DNA of 47,721 bases from Candidatus Zymogenaceae bacterium (GCA_016933535.1 JAFGAS010000037.1:1-47721), one strand, 5' to 3'; shown: positions 1 through 7,873, counted from the first letter of the stretch. Notes: generated by a model not told the origin, from the sequence alone. Program-made: numbers and translations.

Positions 1-174
1 AATAACCACCAAAGCATATCAGGGTACTCGTACCTTGACCATGCTTTTAAGGAGAGGTGCCTCTTATATGATTATCAAGTCTCCGTTCATCGCTTATTAT
101 GAACCCCCCATTCCGACTCCCTCTCCTTCTTTGCCCGATGCGGAGTGTAAGAGCATCAAGTCATAAAACCTGCA
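1..174. other. left-edge noncoding stretch
   Basis: No convincing gene is visible at the left edge. The stretch holds the first of three copies of the 13-base motif TCTCCGTTCATCG (80-92), the other two lying at 762 and 1547. It forms the 3' flank of the minus-strand gene that ends at 175. A gene continuing from outside the window cannot be excluded, but nothing in either strand reads as a recognisable protein end. Confidence 0.5.
80..92. repeat. TCTCCGTTCATCG repeat, copy 1
   Basis: This 13-base motif is also found at 762-774 and 1547-1559. The later two copies lie just downstream of the stop codons of the thioesterase fragment and the intact thioesterase. This copy is followed by a diverged CCCTCTCC-containing tract, possibly the worn remnant of a third gene end. 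Confidence 0.6.
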
Positions 175-741
175 TCAGCTTTGAGTTGTTAATGTCTCAT
201 CGATTCGGGCCTTCAGCACCTCATGGCTTGCAGGATCGGACATGGTTTCGATAGTACTTAACCCAACACTTTTTTGCGCCCCCAGTTCTCTATCAATTCG
301 CGCCGTAGCTATCACATAGAAAACCCAGTTTCCCAAATTAAGCATACTTTCTTTATTTGGGTCTCTCCCTTTATAAAGGCAAAACACATAACAATCGGCA
401 GAACGTCTTGGCTCCTTTTCGTAAGTATTAGTCTCAGCGTACCAAGGTATTTTCTTTGAAATATCGAATCTAATTTGAGACGAACTCTCATGGTTCCAAC
501 TCTGTATATATGCTGACGCTTTTACTTCAATATTCTTGTCCCCATATCTAAGATCGTAGGCATCCCATTCTACCCGCGGTTTATCAATAACTCCGAGACA
601 CGTACCGACAATGAATTCAGCAAATACAGATCGATTGATATTACTGAGGACATCGGAATATGCCCACGACCAGAAGTCACCGATAGTGAGATTATTTGTC
701 CCGATAATTGCTTCACCGGGCGAAATCTTCTTCATAATCAT
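175..741 (-). CDS. PD-(D/E)XK nuclease-like protein
   Basis: The 188-residue protein carries a short nuclease-like signature. An N-terminal helix contains Glu42 (RSVFAEFIVG), an acidic stretch EWDAYDLRYGD covers residues 58-68, and IEVKAS (71-76) supplies a Glu72-Val-Lys74 triad. Spacing from Asp63 to EVK matches the D-x(n)-ExK core of the PD-(D/E)XK superfamily, which includes many restriction endonucleases and DNA-repair nucleases. A Trp-rich C-terminal half (NWVFYVIATAR) follows. No methyltransferase or specificity partner is visible, so a classical restriction role is only a possibility. Base composition is clearly more AT-rich than the following genes, which suggests acquisition by transfer. 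Start is the first ATG; a second in-frame ATG lies two codons on. No strong Shine-Dalgarno is seen. Confidence 0.72.
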   Translation of the reverse strand: MIMKKISPGEAIIGTNNLTIGDFWSWAYSDVLSNINRSVFAEFIVGTCLGVIDKPRVEWDAYDLRYGDKNIEVKASAYIQSWNHESSSQIRFDISKKIPWYAETNTYEKEPRRSADCYVFCLYKGRDPNKESMLNLGNWVFYVIATARIDRELGAQKSVGLSTIETMSDPASHEVLKARIDETLTTQS

Positions 742-761
742 ATTATCAGGTAAGAGCCAAA

Positions 762-774
762 TCTCCGTTCATCG
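762..774. repeat. TCTCCGTTCATCG repeat, copy 2
   Basis: This copy lies immediately beyond the stop codon of the truncated thioesterase copy. The same placement is seen for copy 3 next to the intact gene, so the motif was carried along in the duplication. Confidence 0.65.
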
Positions 775-780
775 ATTATC

Positions 781-939
781 CTACACCCTCTCCCTAAAAT
801 TCACCAACGTCTCCAAATCCCCGAGCATCGCCTCATCCAGCGCCCCCATCTTCCCGATATACTCCATGGTAAACAGAGATACATCGCCTGTCGCCCGCGC
901 GCAGAGCGCGCCATTATCGCTGTAGATAAATCCCTGCAA
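781..939 (-). pseudogene. 3' fragment of duplicated thioesterase gene
   Basis: Read on the minus strand, this segment encodes 52 residues (LQGFIYSDNG... to ...NFRERV, stop). They match residues 123-174 of the intact hotdog thioesterase at 1561-2091, 47 of 52 being identical. The hotdog core and the HGG catalytic region are absent, so the fragment cannot be a working enzyme. Homology also extends past the stop codon into the shared TCTCCGTTCATCG motif, which shows a DNA-level segmental duplication. An open frame continues upstream to 1050, but its first 37 codons do not resemble thioesterase and overlap the end of the neighbouring lipoprotein gene. Confidence 0.8.
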
Positions 940-1016
940 ATTAAGTATGGTGTTACCAAATTTCTGTTCGAAGAAAAACCGGGCTTCGTATCCTTTTCTA
1001 CTTTGGTGGGCGTACC

Positions 1017-1481
1017 TTAGTCTGTTTTTACGGGGAAAGGATCGATGCAATCTACAGAGTAAACCCTCTCGCCCGTGTCCCGGTCAAGTAGATAGAAGTA
1101 GATCGTGCGCATCTCATAAGAGCCGCCGCCGCCAACATCTTTGCCTTCATCGGTCATTTCTGCCTGGCTGCAACCTAAAATATAGGTATGACCGGACGTA
1201 ACAGGAAAAACTAATGTCGTTAGTTCACCACTTACTATACGGGTTGAGTTATACATGGGGGTAATTCTAACAACACCGGGTGGAACGTCAACAGTAACCT
1301 CCCTCTTTCCCGAGACTTTCACTCCATTTATATCTACTATGACGGTCTTCTTATCATACTTCGTCATTATGGTAGCGTGTTCACCAGGCGTTACCGGCGG
1401 CGTCGTATAGAGCTTATAATATGACGGGGCACAGCCAAGCAGTAGTGCGAAAACAAAAAAGGTTAGTAAATACTTTTTCAT
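1017..1481 (-). CDS. small lipoprotein of unknown function
   Basis: The 154-residue protein starts with a classical lipoprotein signal: MKK, a hydrophobic core (YLLTFFVFALL) and the lipobox LLGC at residues 14-17, so Cys17 would be lipidated. The mature part is beta-rich. It contains a PEGA-like stretch (VDINGVKVSGKREVTVDVPPG, then a hydrophobic strand) that suggests a small beta-sandwich exposed in the periplasm or on the outer membrane. No catalytic motif is recognised. The gene sits between the truncated and intact copies of the thioesterase gene, so it appears to have been inserted or trapped by that duplication. A GGAGGAAGAC tract just upstream of the ATG is a strong ribosome binding site and supports the start. 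Confidence 0.75.
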   Translation of the reverse strand: MKKYLLTFFVFALLLGCAPSYYKLYTTPPVTPGEHATIMTKYDKKTVIVDINGVKVSGKREVTVDVPPGVVRITPMYNSTRIVSGELTTLVFPVTSGHTYILGCSQAEMTDEGKDVGGGGSYEMRTIYFYLLDRDTGERVYSVDCIDPFPVKTD

Positions 1482-1546
1482 AGTCTTCCTCCTTTCCTAT
1501 GACACCGGTCCCCTCTATAGGCTTGAAAAGGATCAATACGGGCAAC

Positions 1547-1559
1547 TCTCCGTTCATCG
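1547..1559. repeat. TCTCCGTTCATCG repeat, copy 3
   Basis: This copy lies directly downstream of the intact thioesterase stop codon (minus strand). Together with copy 2 it marks the boundary of the duplicated segment. Confidence 0.65.
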
Positions 1560-1560
1560 C

Positions 1561-2091
1561 CTATTCCCCCACCCTCTCCCTGAAATTCACCAGCGTCTCC
1601 AGATCCCCGAGCATCGCCTCGTCCAGCGCCCCCATCTTCCTGATATAGTCCATCGTAAACAGAGAAACATCGCTGGTGGCCCGGGCGCACAGCACGTCGT
1701 TATCGCTGTAGATGAACCCCTGCAGAACGCCCTTGCGCTCGCCGATGACCTCCCGCACGCCGCCTTCGACCCGTATCTCCTTACCCGCGATAACGGGGCT
1801 TAAAAACTCCACCGAGATCGATTTGGACAATACGAGCTTTCCCAAAATCACCAGCGCCCCCCAGCCCATTGCCTCATCCAGCATGGTGGAGATAATCCCC
1901 CCGTGGACGATAGGGCCCCAGCCGCAGTAATTAGGCGGAACCGAAAACCACGACACGACCACGTCCACGTCTTTATTGGTGTAGAATTTCATCTTGAGCC
2001 CCTTGTCGTTCTTGGGGCTGCACCCAAAGCAGTTGTGCTTGTCGCTGTTGGGAAGCGGTATATAGCCGTCCCTCGGTTTTTCCTGTGTCAT
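1561..2091 (-). CDS. PaaI-like hotdog-fold acyl-CoA thioesterase
   Basis: The 176-residue protein has the PaaI/YiiD-type hotdog layout. An N-terminal Cys-containing segment (HNCFGCSPKNDKGLKM, about residues 19-34) is followed by the catalytic loop and helix HGGIISTMLDEAMGW at about 64-78, where the Asp/Glu pair serves hydrolysis in the family. The strands around SISVEFLSPV then complete the fold. Enzymes of this kind hydrolyse acyl-CoA thioesters in the cytoplasm, and substrate specificity cannot be read from sequence. The HNCFGC opening is typical of one widespread subfamily. The last 52 codons are duplicated at 781-939. The ATG at 2091 is followed at once by TQEKPRDGY, and a GGAGG-like tract lies upstream. 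The gene appears monocistronic. Confidence 0.88.
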   Translation of the reverse strand: MTQEKPRDGYIPLPNSDKHNCFGCSPKNDKGLKMKFYTNKDVDVVVSWFSVPPNYCGWGPIVHGGIISTMLDEAMGWGALVILGKLVLSKSISVEFLSPVIAGKEIRVEGGVREVIGERKGVLQGFIYSDNDVLCARATSDVSLFTMDYIRKMGALDEAMLGDLETLVNFRERVGE

Positions 2092-2311
2092 GATCGCCTC
2101 CCGTATCGGTGTCCGGCGTGAATCATGGCGTCACCATAATCCCATTTGCACAATCATATCGAAAGATATGCCCTATGCTTATACTATAACCGTAAAAAAG
2201 GCAATTATTTTTTGCGCAACCGGCGGAAAAAAACGTCCCGGAAGGCGAAACCCGGTTTACGTTAGGCTGTTTGTCGGAGTCCGTCCGCCCCTATCGCCCA
2301 CCCGCACCGAT

Positions 2312-2348
2312 GAGATTGCCGCGGTCGCGTTCGCTGCCTCGCAATGAC
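2312..2348 (+). repeat. GAGATTGCC...CTCGCAATGAC repeat, copy 1
   Basis: Dispersed element with conserved ends GAGATTGCC and CTCGCAATGAC around a variable GC-rich centre. Four more copies occur at 23307, 23389, 24328 and 24563. The ends are partly complementary, so each copy can fold on itself. Confidence 0.75.
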
Positions 2349-2360
2349 TCAAAAGAAAAC

Positions 2361-2380
2361 GGGCGGCTCGCGAGCCGCCC
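2361..2380. repeat. 20-bp perfect palindrome followed by CTAC, member P1
   Basis: GGGCGGCTCGCGAGCCGCCC is a perfect 20-base palindrome directly followed by CTAC. Five related 20-base palindromes, all bordered by CTAC or its complement, lie at 23160, 23253, 24422, 24473 and 24516. It sits 13 bases from a GAGATTGCC-type repeat in the 396-base gap between the thioesterase and acyl-CoA synthetase genes. That gap otherwise shows no gene. Confidence 0.8.
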
Positions 2381-2487
2381 CTACACGTCTATATATGAAA
2401 AATCGGCATATCCGTTTGCGATGACGATGTTATGCGGTTCGCCTTCCATCGGGGCCCCCGCGAAGCCTGCTTCGCGGGGTGATATCC

Positions 2488-3897
2488 CTACCCCATGCCC
2501 TGCCGCATCCGCCACAGGCGGATCAGGTTTGCGATGGTCTTGCCCGCCTTGTGGGGGCTGTTAAAGGTGGGGGTGCCGGCGTCGTCGGCCTCGGAAAGCT
2601 CCACCGCGCCGTTTCCCCCGTGCGTTGCCATGAGGCAGGCCAGGGCGGGCTTGTTGTATTTTTTGGCGATCGCCGCGAATTCGGCGGCGGGAAACCGGAT
2701 GCCCACGTCTATCCCGGAGCTGTAGCAGGCGCACGCCAGGTGGATATCGGGCTGGGATAAAGCGAGCTCTGCCGCCTTGAGGTACATCGACGTGTCAAAC
2801 CAGGCGTGGGCAAACATGTCCAGCGGATTGGTGGGCACCGTAAACTGCGGGGCAAAACCGACGATTTTTTCCTTGTGATCTGCCGTGAAGTCCGGCAGCG
2901 TCCCGCCGGCCTCCTCGGCCGTCTGGGCCACGATGAGCGCCGGGCCCGCCGTGTGGGTAAAGATCGCCACGCCCGTGCCGTTTATCTGTGGCAGCATCGA
3001 GACGGCCTTGGCCGTATCCACCAGCTCCTCGTAGTCGGAAACGAACAGCACCCCGGCCTGGCGGTAGGCCGCGGCGTATATCTCGCGAGACGCGCTCATG
3101 GAGCCTGTGTGCGAAAGGGCCAGGCGCCGGGTGGCCTCGGTAAAACCCGCCTGGTAGGCGATGATCGGCTTTTTCTTGGACGCCTGCCGCGCCGCCGCCA
3201 GAAACGCCCTGCCGTCGTCCATCCCCTCGATAAACAGGCAGATCACGTCGGTGTCTTTGTCCTCGGCAAGGTATTGGACCAGCTCCGGGAAATCGAGGTT
3301 GACCCGGTTGCCGATGGAGACGAATTTGCTGACCCCGACGTTGTTGTCCATCATCGTTGTAAGGATGGCCGAGCCCGTCCCCCCGCTCTGGGAGACCAGC
3401 GACACCCGCCCCCGCTTCATCTGGGACAGCGGCGAGCCAAAGGTGGCGTTGAGCCCGTAGGGCAGGTTGAGCGCCCCCACGCAGTTGGGCCCGACTATCT
3501 TGACGCCCAGCCGGTCGGCAGTCTGTTTGATCCGGGACTGCAGCGCGGCCCCGTCCTCCCCGACCTCGCGAAACCCCCCGGCAAAGATCACCGCGCCCTT
3601 TGCGCCTTTTTTTGCGGCCGAGATCAGCGCCCCCTCTATCCGGTCGTGCGGCACCGCCAGGACAAAGAGCTGGGCCGGCTCCGGTATATCCTCTATGGCA
3701 CCATAGCCGGGCATATCCAGCACGGTCCGGCCCTTAAGCGACGGCGAAATGGGGAAGACCTTTCCGGCCATCCCGCCGGTTTTGAGGGCCAGCAGCGCCT
3801 GAAAGCCGAGCTTGGCCGGGTTCGTGGAGGCACCGACGACGGCGGCGTTCGTGGGGTAAAAGAGGGCCTGGAGGGTTTCGAAGACTTTCTGGTCCAT
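2488..3897 (-). CDS. ADP-forming acyl-CoA synthetase, alpha subunit
   Basis: The 469-residue protein matches the alpha part of NDP-forming acyl-CoA synthetases (succinyl-CoA synthetase superfamily). A CoA-binding Rossmann domain opens with AVVGASTNPAKLGFQ (19-33), followed by IVGPNCVG (134-141). The phosphate loop SQSGGTGS is at 169-176, and the segment LSHTGSMS contains His263, the expected phosphohistidine. Such enzymes convert acyl-CoA, ADP and phosphate to acid, CoA and ATP, saving energy in acid-producing or syntrophic metabolism. The ATP-grasp beta domain that completes the enzyme is absent from this protein and from both neighbours, so a partner must be encoded elsewhere or the protein acts as an orphan. 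The gene is monocistronic, with ATG at 3897. Confidence 0.85.
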   Translation of the reverse strand: MDQKVFETLQALFYPTNAAVVGASTNPAKLGFQALLALKTGGMAGKVFPISPSLKGRTVLDMPGYGAIEDIPEPAQLFVLAVPHDRIEGALISAAKKGAKGAVIFAGGFREVGEDGAALQSRIKQTADRLGVKIVGPNCVGALNLPYGLNATFGSPLSQMKRGRVSLVSQSGGTGSAILTTMMDNNVGVSKFVSIGNRVNLDFPELVQYLAEDKDTDVICLFIEGMDDGRAFLAAARQASKKKPIIAYQAGFTEATRRLALSHTGSMSASREIYAAAYRQAGVLFVSDYEELVDTAKAVSMLPQINGTGVAIFTHTAGPALIVAQTAEEAGGTLPDFTADHKEKIVGFAPQFTVPTNPLDMFAHAWFDTSMYLKAAELALSQPDIHLACACYSSGIDVGIRFPAAEFAAIAKKYNKPALACLMATHGGNGAVELSEADDAGTPTFNSPHKAGKTIANLIRLWRMRQGMG

Positions 3898-4221
3898 CGG
3901 GCATCCCCGTTATAGGATTGAAGACGGGAAAAATGTCTATCCGGACGCACGATGTCGTATTCGAGGCCGATGCGGCGGCCGCTATCCGCCCAATAGTATC
4001 ACTCTCGCGCCCGCCTGTCACCCCGCAAATGGGCCAATCTCGGCGGCCCGGCCGAAAAAACCGCCGGGACGGCTTGCGGGACCCGGGGGGGGTCGGCCAC
4101 TGTGAGGAGAAAGACCCTTCGGCGGGCGCACCGGCGGCCCGGCAGACGGGGGATACTAAAGCGATCGGGCCCGCGGACCCGGCGGGGGTCGGCTTTTGTG
4201 CCGACCGCGGGGCCGGTGGGC
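3898..4221. other. GC-rich intergenic stretch
   Basis: About 320 bases separate the acyl-CoA synthetase start from the ddl stop. Open frames here lack ribosome binding sites and protein-like composition. A short hairpin (GGTCGGC, 6-base loop, GCCGACC) lies at 4187-4206, just past the ddl stop codon. It has no T-tract on either strand, so it is at best a weak terminator or an mRNA 3'-end stabiliser. Confidence 0.5.
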
Positions 4222-5340
4222 CTATCCCTTGTGCCAGTCGATCTTGGGCTGATACGAGGTTAAAAGCTCCTGCTTTTCCCGGTGCCGTTCTATCGCCAGG
4301 TCCACCAGCCGGGACAGCAGGTCGGGATACGGCAGGCCCGAGGCCTGCCAGAGCTTCGGATACATGGAGATGGAGGTAAAGCCGGGCAGAGTGTTGAGCT
4401 CGTTGAGGAAGACCCGGCCGTCGGCACGCGAGACCAGGAAATCGACCCGGGCCAGCCCCGCGCCGTCCACGGCCGAAAAGGCCTCCACCGCCAGCCGCCG
4501 GATCGTGCGTATTGTCTCTTCGGACAGGTCGGCCGGTATGGCGTCTTTCGATTTTCCGTCTACGTACTTGGCGTCGTAGTCATAAAACTCGTTTGAGGGA
4601 AATATCTCGCCGGGGACCGACGCCTCGGCCCGGTCGTTGCCGAGGACCGCGACCTCGATCTCCCGGGCATCGGCAACAGCCTCTTCGACGACGATCTTGC
4701 GGTCGTATCGGGCCGACTCGGGCACGTGGGCGGTCAATTCATCCCTGTCTTTGACCTTAAAGATCCCCACCGAGGAACCCATGTTGGCCGGCTTGATGAA
4801 CAGCGGATAGGTCAGCGCCTCCTCGATCCGGCGCGTGACCGCGTCGCGATCGCGCCGCCACTCGGACGCATGAAACCAGACGTAGGGCGCCGTCGGTATG
4901 TTTCGAGCGATGAAGATCTCCTTGCTGACGACCTTGTCCATAGCGACGGCCGACGCCAGCACCCCGCACCCCACGTACGGCACCCCCGCCAGGTCCAACA
5001 ACCCCTGGACGGTGCCGTCCTCGCCGTAGGGCCCGTGGAGCACCGGAAAGACGGCGTCCAGCTTAACGCCCCCGCGCCCGCCGTCCAGCGCAACGACACC
5101 CCCCTTGTTGTCGGCCGAAAGGGCCGCCGGATAGACGGCGTCGTCGGATTTACCGCGTTTCAAGAATTCCATGACGCCGTTTCCCGCGTACCACGCGCCG
5201 TCCTTTGATATCCCTATGGGGACGACCTCAAACCGGTCGCGGGGCAGCGCCCCCATGATGGAAGTGGCCGAAACCAGAGAGACCTCATGCTCCCCGGAGC
5301 GCCCGCCGAAGATGACCCCGATTGTGCACCTGTCTGACAT
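4222..5340 (-). CDS. ddl: D-alanine--D-alanine ligase
   Basis: This 372-residue ATP-grasp enzyme joins two D-alanines to make the dipeptide end of the peptidoglycan precursor. Family motifs are plain: the N-terminal VIFGGRSGEHEVSLVSA, the ATP-binding PLFIKPANMGSSVGI, the acidic EEAVADAREIEVAV, the loop FYDYDAKY and the C-terminal FLNELNTLPGFTSISMYPKL. The Tyr in FYDYDAKY is the usual D-Ala-D-Ala marker and argues against a D-lactate ligase of the vancomycin-resistance type. Length fits the longer DdlA-like branch. In many bacteria ddl lies between murB and ftsQ. Here it stands alone about 41 kb away from that cluster with its own predicted promoter (5422-5450). Confidence 0.95.
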   Translation of the reverse strand: MSDRCTIGVIFGGRSGEHEVSLVSATSIMGALPRDRFEVVPIGISKDGAWYAGNGVMEFLKRGKSDDAVYPAALSADNKGGVVALDGGRGGVKLDAVFPVLHGPYGEDGTVQGLLDLAGVPYVGCGVLASAVAMDKVVSKEIFIARNIPTAPYVWFHASEWRRDRDAVTRRIEEALTYPLFIKPANMGSSVGIFKVKDRDELTAHVPESARYDRKIVVEEAVADAREIEVAVLGNDRAEASVPGEIFPSNEFYDYDAKYVDGKSKDAIPADLSEETIRTIRRLAVEAFSAVDGAGLARVDFLVSRADGRVFLNELNTLPGFTSISMYPKLWQASGLPYPDLLSRLVDLAIERHREKQELLTSYQPKIDWHKG

Positions 5341-5421
5341 ACGTATCCTTTGGTACTATCGTAATAAGCCGTTTTGTTGTTGGACATCCGCGCGGCCCGT
5401 CCGTTCCACGCCCTCCCCGTT

Positions 5422-5450
5422 TATCTATCACCCTGCGGCGCTCGTGTCAA
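5422..5450 (-). promoter_or_regulatory. predicted sigma-70 promoter of ddl
   Basis: On the minus strand TTGACA (5450-5445) is separated by 17 bases from TAGATA (5427-5422). The hexamers point toward ddl, leaving a leader of about 75 bases. Confidence 0.6.
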
Positions 5451-5472
5451 TCTCCAATCGACTCAAAAGCGG

Positions 5473-5499
5473 AAAGCCCCCCGGGATTGGGGGGCTTTT
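5473..5499 (-). terminator. intrinsic terminator after btuB
   Basis: A perfect 10-bp stem (AAAGCCCCCC/GGGGGGCTTT) closes a 6-base loop shortly past the btuB stop codon. It is bordered by T-rich sequence on the plus strand and has a short CTTTT on the minus strand. It is probably used by btuB transcripts and also insulates the ddl promoter that follows. Confidence 0.75.
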
Positions 5500-5523
5500 C
5501 GGTTGTGGAATCACTCGTGTATT

Positions 5524-7524
5524 TTAGAAGCGAACGGTTATGCCGCCGTAGAATGAGCGCCCGGCGTTGGGATAGTCATAATAGAATCCCCGGGCATCTC
5601 CAATCCGATAGCCGCCGAAGTCGGCCCCGTATACGTCCGTGAGGTTCCGGACCCCGGCGAAGAACTCGAACTGCCGGTAGGTGTAGGAGACCCGAGCGTT
5701 CATAACGAAGTAGCCCGGCAGCTTCCGATACGTGTTTTCGAGGTCGCCGTCCCTGACGCGGTCGCTGCCGTATTTTCCGTCCAGGTCAAGCGCAAACCCC
5801 TTGTAGTCAAGGCCGACCGTAAAGCTCACGGTATGCGTTGGGATAAGCGGGATGGTCTTTCCGCGGTAGGGCGATGCGTCGAATATGGCGTCCTGTAACC
5901 CGTAGGCCAGCGAACAGCTCAGGAAATCGAACGGCTGCGCCTCTATCCCGATGTCAAATCCCCGGTGTATCGTCCGGCTATACGTGTCGTTGATGAACGT
6001 CAGGTTGTTGTAGTAGAGCTCGTTTTTGAGCCCCGACCACCACAGCGTGGCGTGGCCGGAGAGGTTTTCGGAAAACGCGTGCTTGACGCCGACCTCAAAG
6101 CTCGTTACCCGCTCGGTCGGCAGGTGCGTGTTGGTGAGCGAAAAGGAAGGCGGGGCGTACTGGAAGATCTCGTCCAGCGCCGGGATGCGGAAGCCGCGCT
6201 CAAAGCGGAAGAAGACCTTCCTGCCGTCGCCGTACCGATAGTCCAGGCCGGCGCTGAGCGCCCACTCCGAAAAATCCTCGGAGAGAGAAACACTGGCCGC
6301 CGAACTCGATCCGGAATCAAACGAGGTATCGATGTATTCGTATCGGTACCCCAGGCTCACGATGATCCGGTCCAAGAGCGTCAGCTCGTCATAGAGGTAT
6401 GCCGCGATCACGTCCCGCCGTGCGTCCACAGCCGACGTCGAGGCCCATTCGGGGATCAGCGAGTCGCTGCAATAGCCGATGTTCCGGTAATCGATCCCGA
6501 GGGTGAGGCGGTTGTCGATATCGTCCCCGTCGTGGGCCAGGATATACTTGGCCGAGACGTCATGCTCATCGAGGGAGATGTGGTAGTAGTATCGATAGCC
6601 GCCGAAGTCGGTGTAGACGTAACGGGACCGGCTGTCGTTGGTCTTGTAGGAGTAATCGAGTTCGAGGCGCCCGTACGTCTGAAAATCGAGGTTCACCCCC
6701 AGCAGGCTGTAGAAGTTCTCACCGTCGCCCTTGTCGTTGGGCGTATTGGTGTATCTCCTGCCGTAGGTGCGGCGCTGTTGGTCAAACAGCGCCCCCGGGG
6801 AGCCCCAGTAATCCCGGGAGTATCCCGTGTCGAGCGTGAGCTCGAAGATGTCGCCGGGGGTAAGCCCCGCCGAGATCGACCAGACGTTGTGATCGTAGTA
6901 GTTGTTGTCGCGGTAGCCGTCGGTATAGTGATAGCCCCCCGACAGAGAAATCCGTCCCCAATCGTTGCCGTAGCCCATGGACAGCGTGCCGTCAAAGGTG
7001 CTTTCGGTCCCGCCGCCCACGGTCGCCTCCAAAAACGGCTTTTCGAAGGTTTTTTTCGTGATCACATTAATAACACCGGCCACGGCCTTGTCCCCGTACA
7101 GGACGCCGCCCGGCCCCCGGGTGATCTCGATCCTTTCGACGGCAGCAAGCGGGATGATCGACCAGTCGATCTCGCCTAAGGTGGGCGTGTTGAGGGCCAC
7201 CCCGTTGACCATGACCATCGTCTCCATCCCCCGGGAGAATCCCCGCATCCCCACCGAGCTGAACTTATCGATGCCCGAAAAGACCGTTACGTTGACACCG
7301 GCCTCCAGCCTCAACAGATCAGGGACCGATTCGGCGCCCGATCGCTCGATCCGGTCTTTATCGATGATTGTCACATCTGCCGGAATCCGGTCGGGGTCCC
7401 GGTCGGTCCGCGTGTAGGTGACCGTAATGGACGGCACCTCCACGACCTCTTCGTCCTGCCCGAAGAGGGGCATCGTCCCGAAGATCAAAAGGGTTACAAA
7501 AAGAAAAAAGGCGCACCGTTTCAT
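5524..7524 (-). CDS. btuB: TonB-dependent outer-membrane receptor, cobalamin type
   Basis: The protein has about 666 residues from the chosen start. A signal peptide (MKRCAFFLFVTLLIFGTMPLFG) leads to a TonB-box-like segment VPSITVTYTR. A plug domain follows with ESVPDLLRLEAGVNV and the hallmark RGPGGVLYGDKAVAGVINVI. A long aromatic-rich beta-barrel ends in GGITVRF with the terminal Phe typical of outer-membrane barrels. Receptors of this family take up B12 or siderophores with TonB energy. The cobalamin riboswitch in its leader and the adjacent btuFCD genes point to B12. An open frame extends upstream to 7599, but the ATG at 7524 has a GGAGGAAGCG ribosome site and begins the signal peptide, so it is preferred. 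Confidence 0.9.
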   Translation of the reverse strand: MKRCAFFLFVTLLIFGTMPLFGQDEEVVEVPSITVTYTRTDRDPDRIPADVTIIDKDRIERSGAESVPDLLRLEAGVNVTVFSGIDKFSSVGMRGFSRGMETMVMVNGVALNTPTLGEIDWSIIPLAAVERIEITRGPGGVLYGDKAVAGVINVITKKTFEKPFLEATVGGGTESTFDGTLSMGYGNDWGRISLSGGYHYTDGYRDNNYYDHNVWSISAGLTPGDIFELTLDTGYSRDYWGSPGALFDQQRRTYGRRYTNTPNDKGDGENFYSLLGVNLDFQTYGRLELDYSYKTNDSRSRYVYTDFGGYRYYYHISLDEHDVSAKYILAHDGDDIDNRLTLGIDYRNIGYCSDSLIPEWASTSAVDARRDVIAAYLYDELTLLDRIIVSLGYRYEYIDTSFDSGSSSAASVSLSEDFSEWALSAGLDYRYGDGRKVFFRFERGFRIPALDEIFQYAPPSFSLTNTHLPTERVTSFEVGVKHAFSENLSGHATLWWSGLKNELYYNNLTFINDTYSRTIHRGFDIGIEAQPFDFLSCSLAYGLQDAIFDASPYRGKTIPLIPTHTVSFTVGLDYKGFALDLDGKYGSDRVRDGDLENTYRKLPGYFVMNARVSYTYRQFEFFAGVRNLTDVYGADFGGYRIGDARGFYYDYPNAGRSFYGGITVRF

Positions 7525-7580
7525 CGCTTCCTCCAAAATAAGTAGATTGGTAACAGGGGTGTTTCCCGGAAGCGAAGAGA

Positions 7581-7616
7581 TCAGGGAGCCTTTGCACACG
7601 AACCGTATCGTTTCAT
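7581..7616 (-). CDS. possible 11-residue leader peptide before btuB
   Basis: An ATG at 7616, placed 6 bases after a strong AGGAGG, opens the short frame MKRYGSCAKAP followed by TGA. It lies between the B12 box of the riboswitch and the btuB ribosome site. The perfect Shine-Dalgarno spacing suggests it is translated, perhaps as a regulatory leader. It is out of frame with btuB. No homologue is known to me, and chance cannot be excluded for so short a frame. Confidence 0.4.
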   Translation of the reverse strand: MKRYGSCAKAP

Positions 7617-7654
7617 GTCCTGCCTCCTTTCCCGCGAAAAGGGTCTGAACAATC

Positions 7655-7860
7655 CCCGAAAGATCGGTCTACTGGCTTTGGGCGTCCTACCGGCCGCGCC
7701 TTCCCACGAATCCCGCCGTCCGTCCCGCGGGCGGGGAGATCGGTTCTCCCGGCATCCGCGGCCTATCCTTCAGGCTTCGCAGTGGCGTTTTTATGCGGCT
7801 TTCGTTCCCATCACAGGTGCGGGGCAGCGACGGATTCTCACCGTCTTCCCGTGCATCTTT
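7655..7860 (-). promoter_or_regulatory. cobalamin riboswitch of btuB
   Basis: On the minus strand the conserved core of the B12 riboswitch is present in order. GGGAAGACGGTGAGAATCC is followed by GTCGCTGCCCCGCACCTGT, then GCCACTG, then GGGAAGG, then the B12 box AGCCAGTAGACC near 7664-7677. The element lies just past the btuD stop codon (7874) and before btuB. No T-tract terminator is evident after it. A small CCTTT/AAAGG hairpin partly covers the first AGGAGG, which suggests control of translation initiation. The same switch type recurs upstream of btuF. Confidence 0.93.
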
Positions 7861-7873
7861 GGGGTCTTCCTGC

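Noticed and set aside
2806..3915. 369-codon plus-strand frame opposite the acyl-CoA synthetase
   Set aside because: It is the antisense frame of a clear gene, with Arg/Gly/His-rich composition typical of GC-rich shadow frames.
4187..4206. terminator for ddl
   Set aside because: The 7-bp hairpin has no T-tract in either direction, so it was noted only as a weak hairpin.
3918..4379. 153-codon plus-strand frame between acyl-CoA synthetase and ddl
   Set aside because: Half of it overlaps ddl in antisense and the rest is GC-rich with no ribosome site or motif.
5965..7179. 404-codon plus-strand frame opposite btuB
   Set aside because: The minus strand encodes an unmistakable TonB receptor; the opposite frame has repetitive Val/Arg-rich sequence without motifs.
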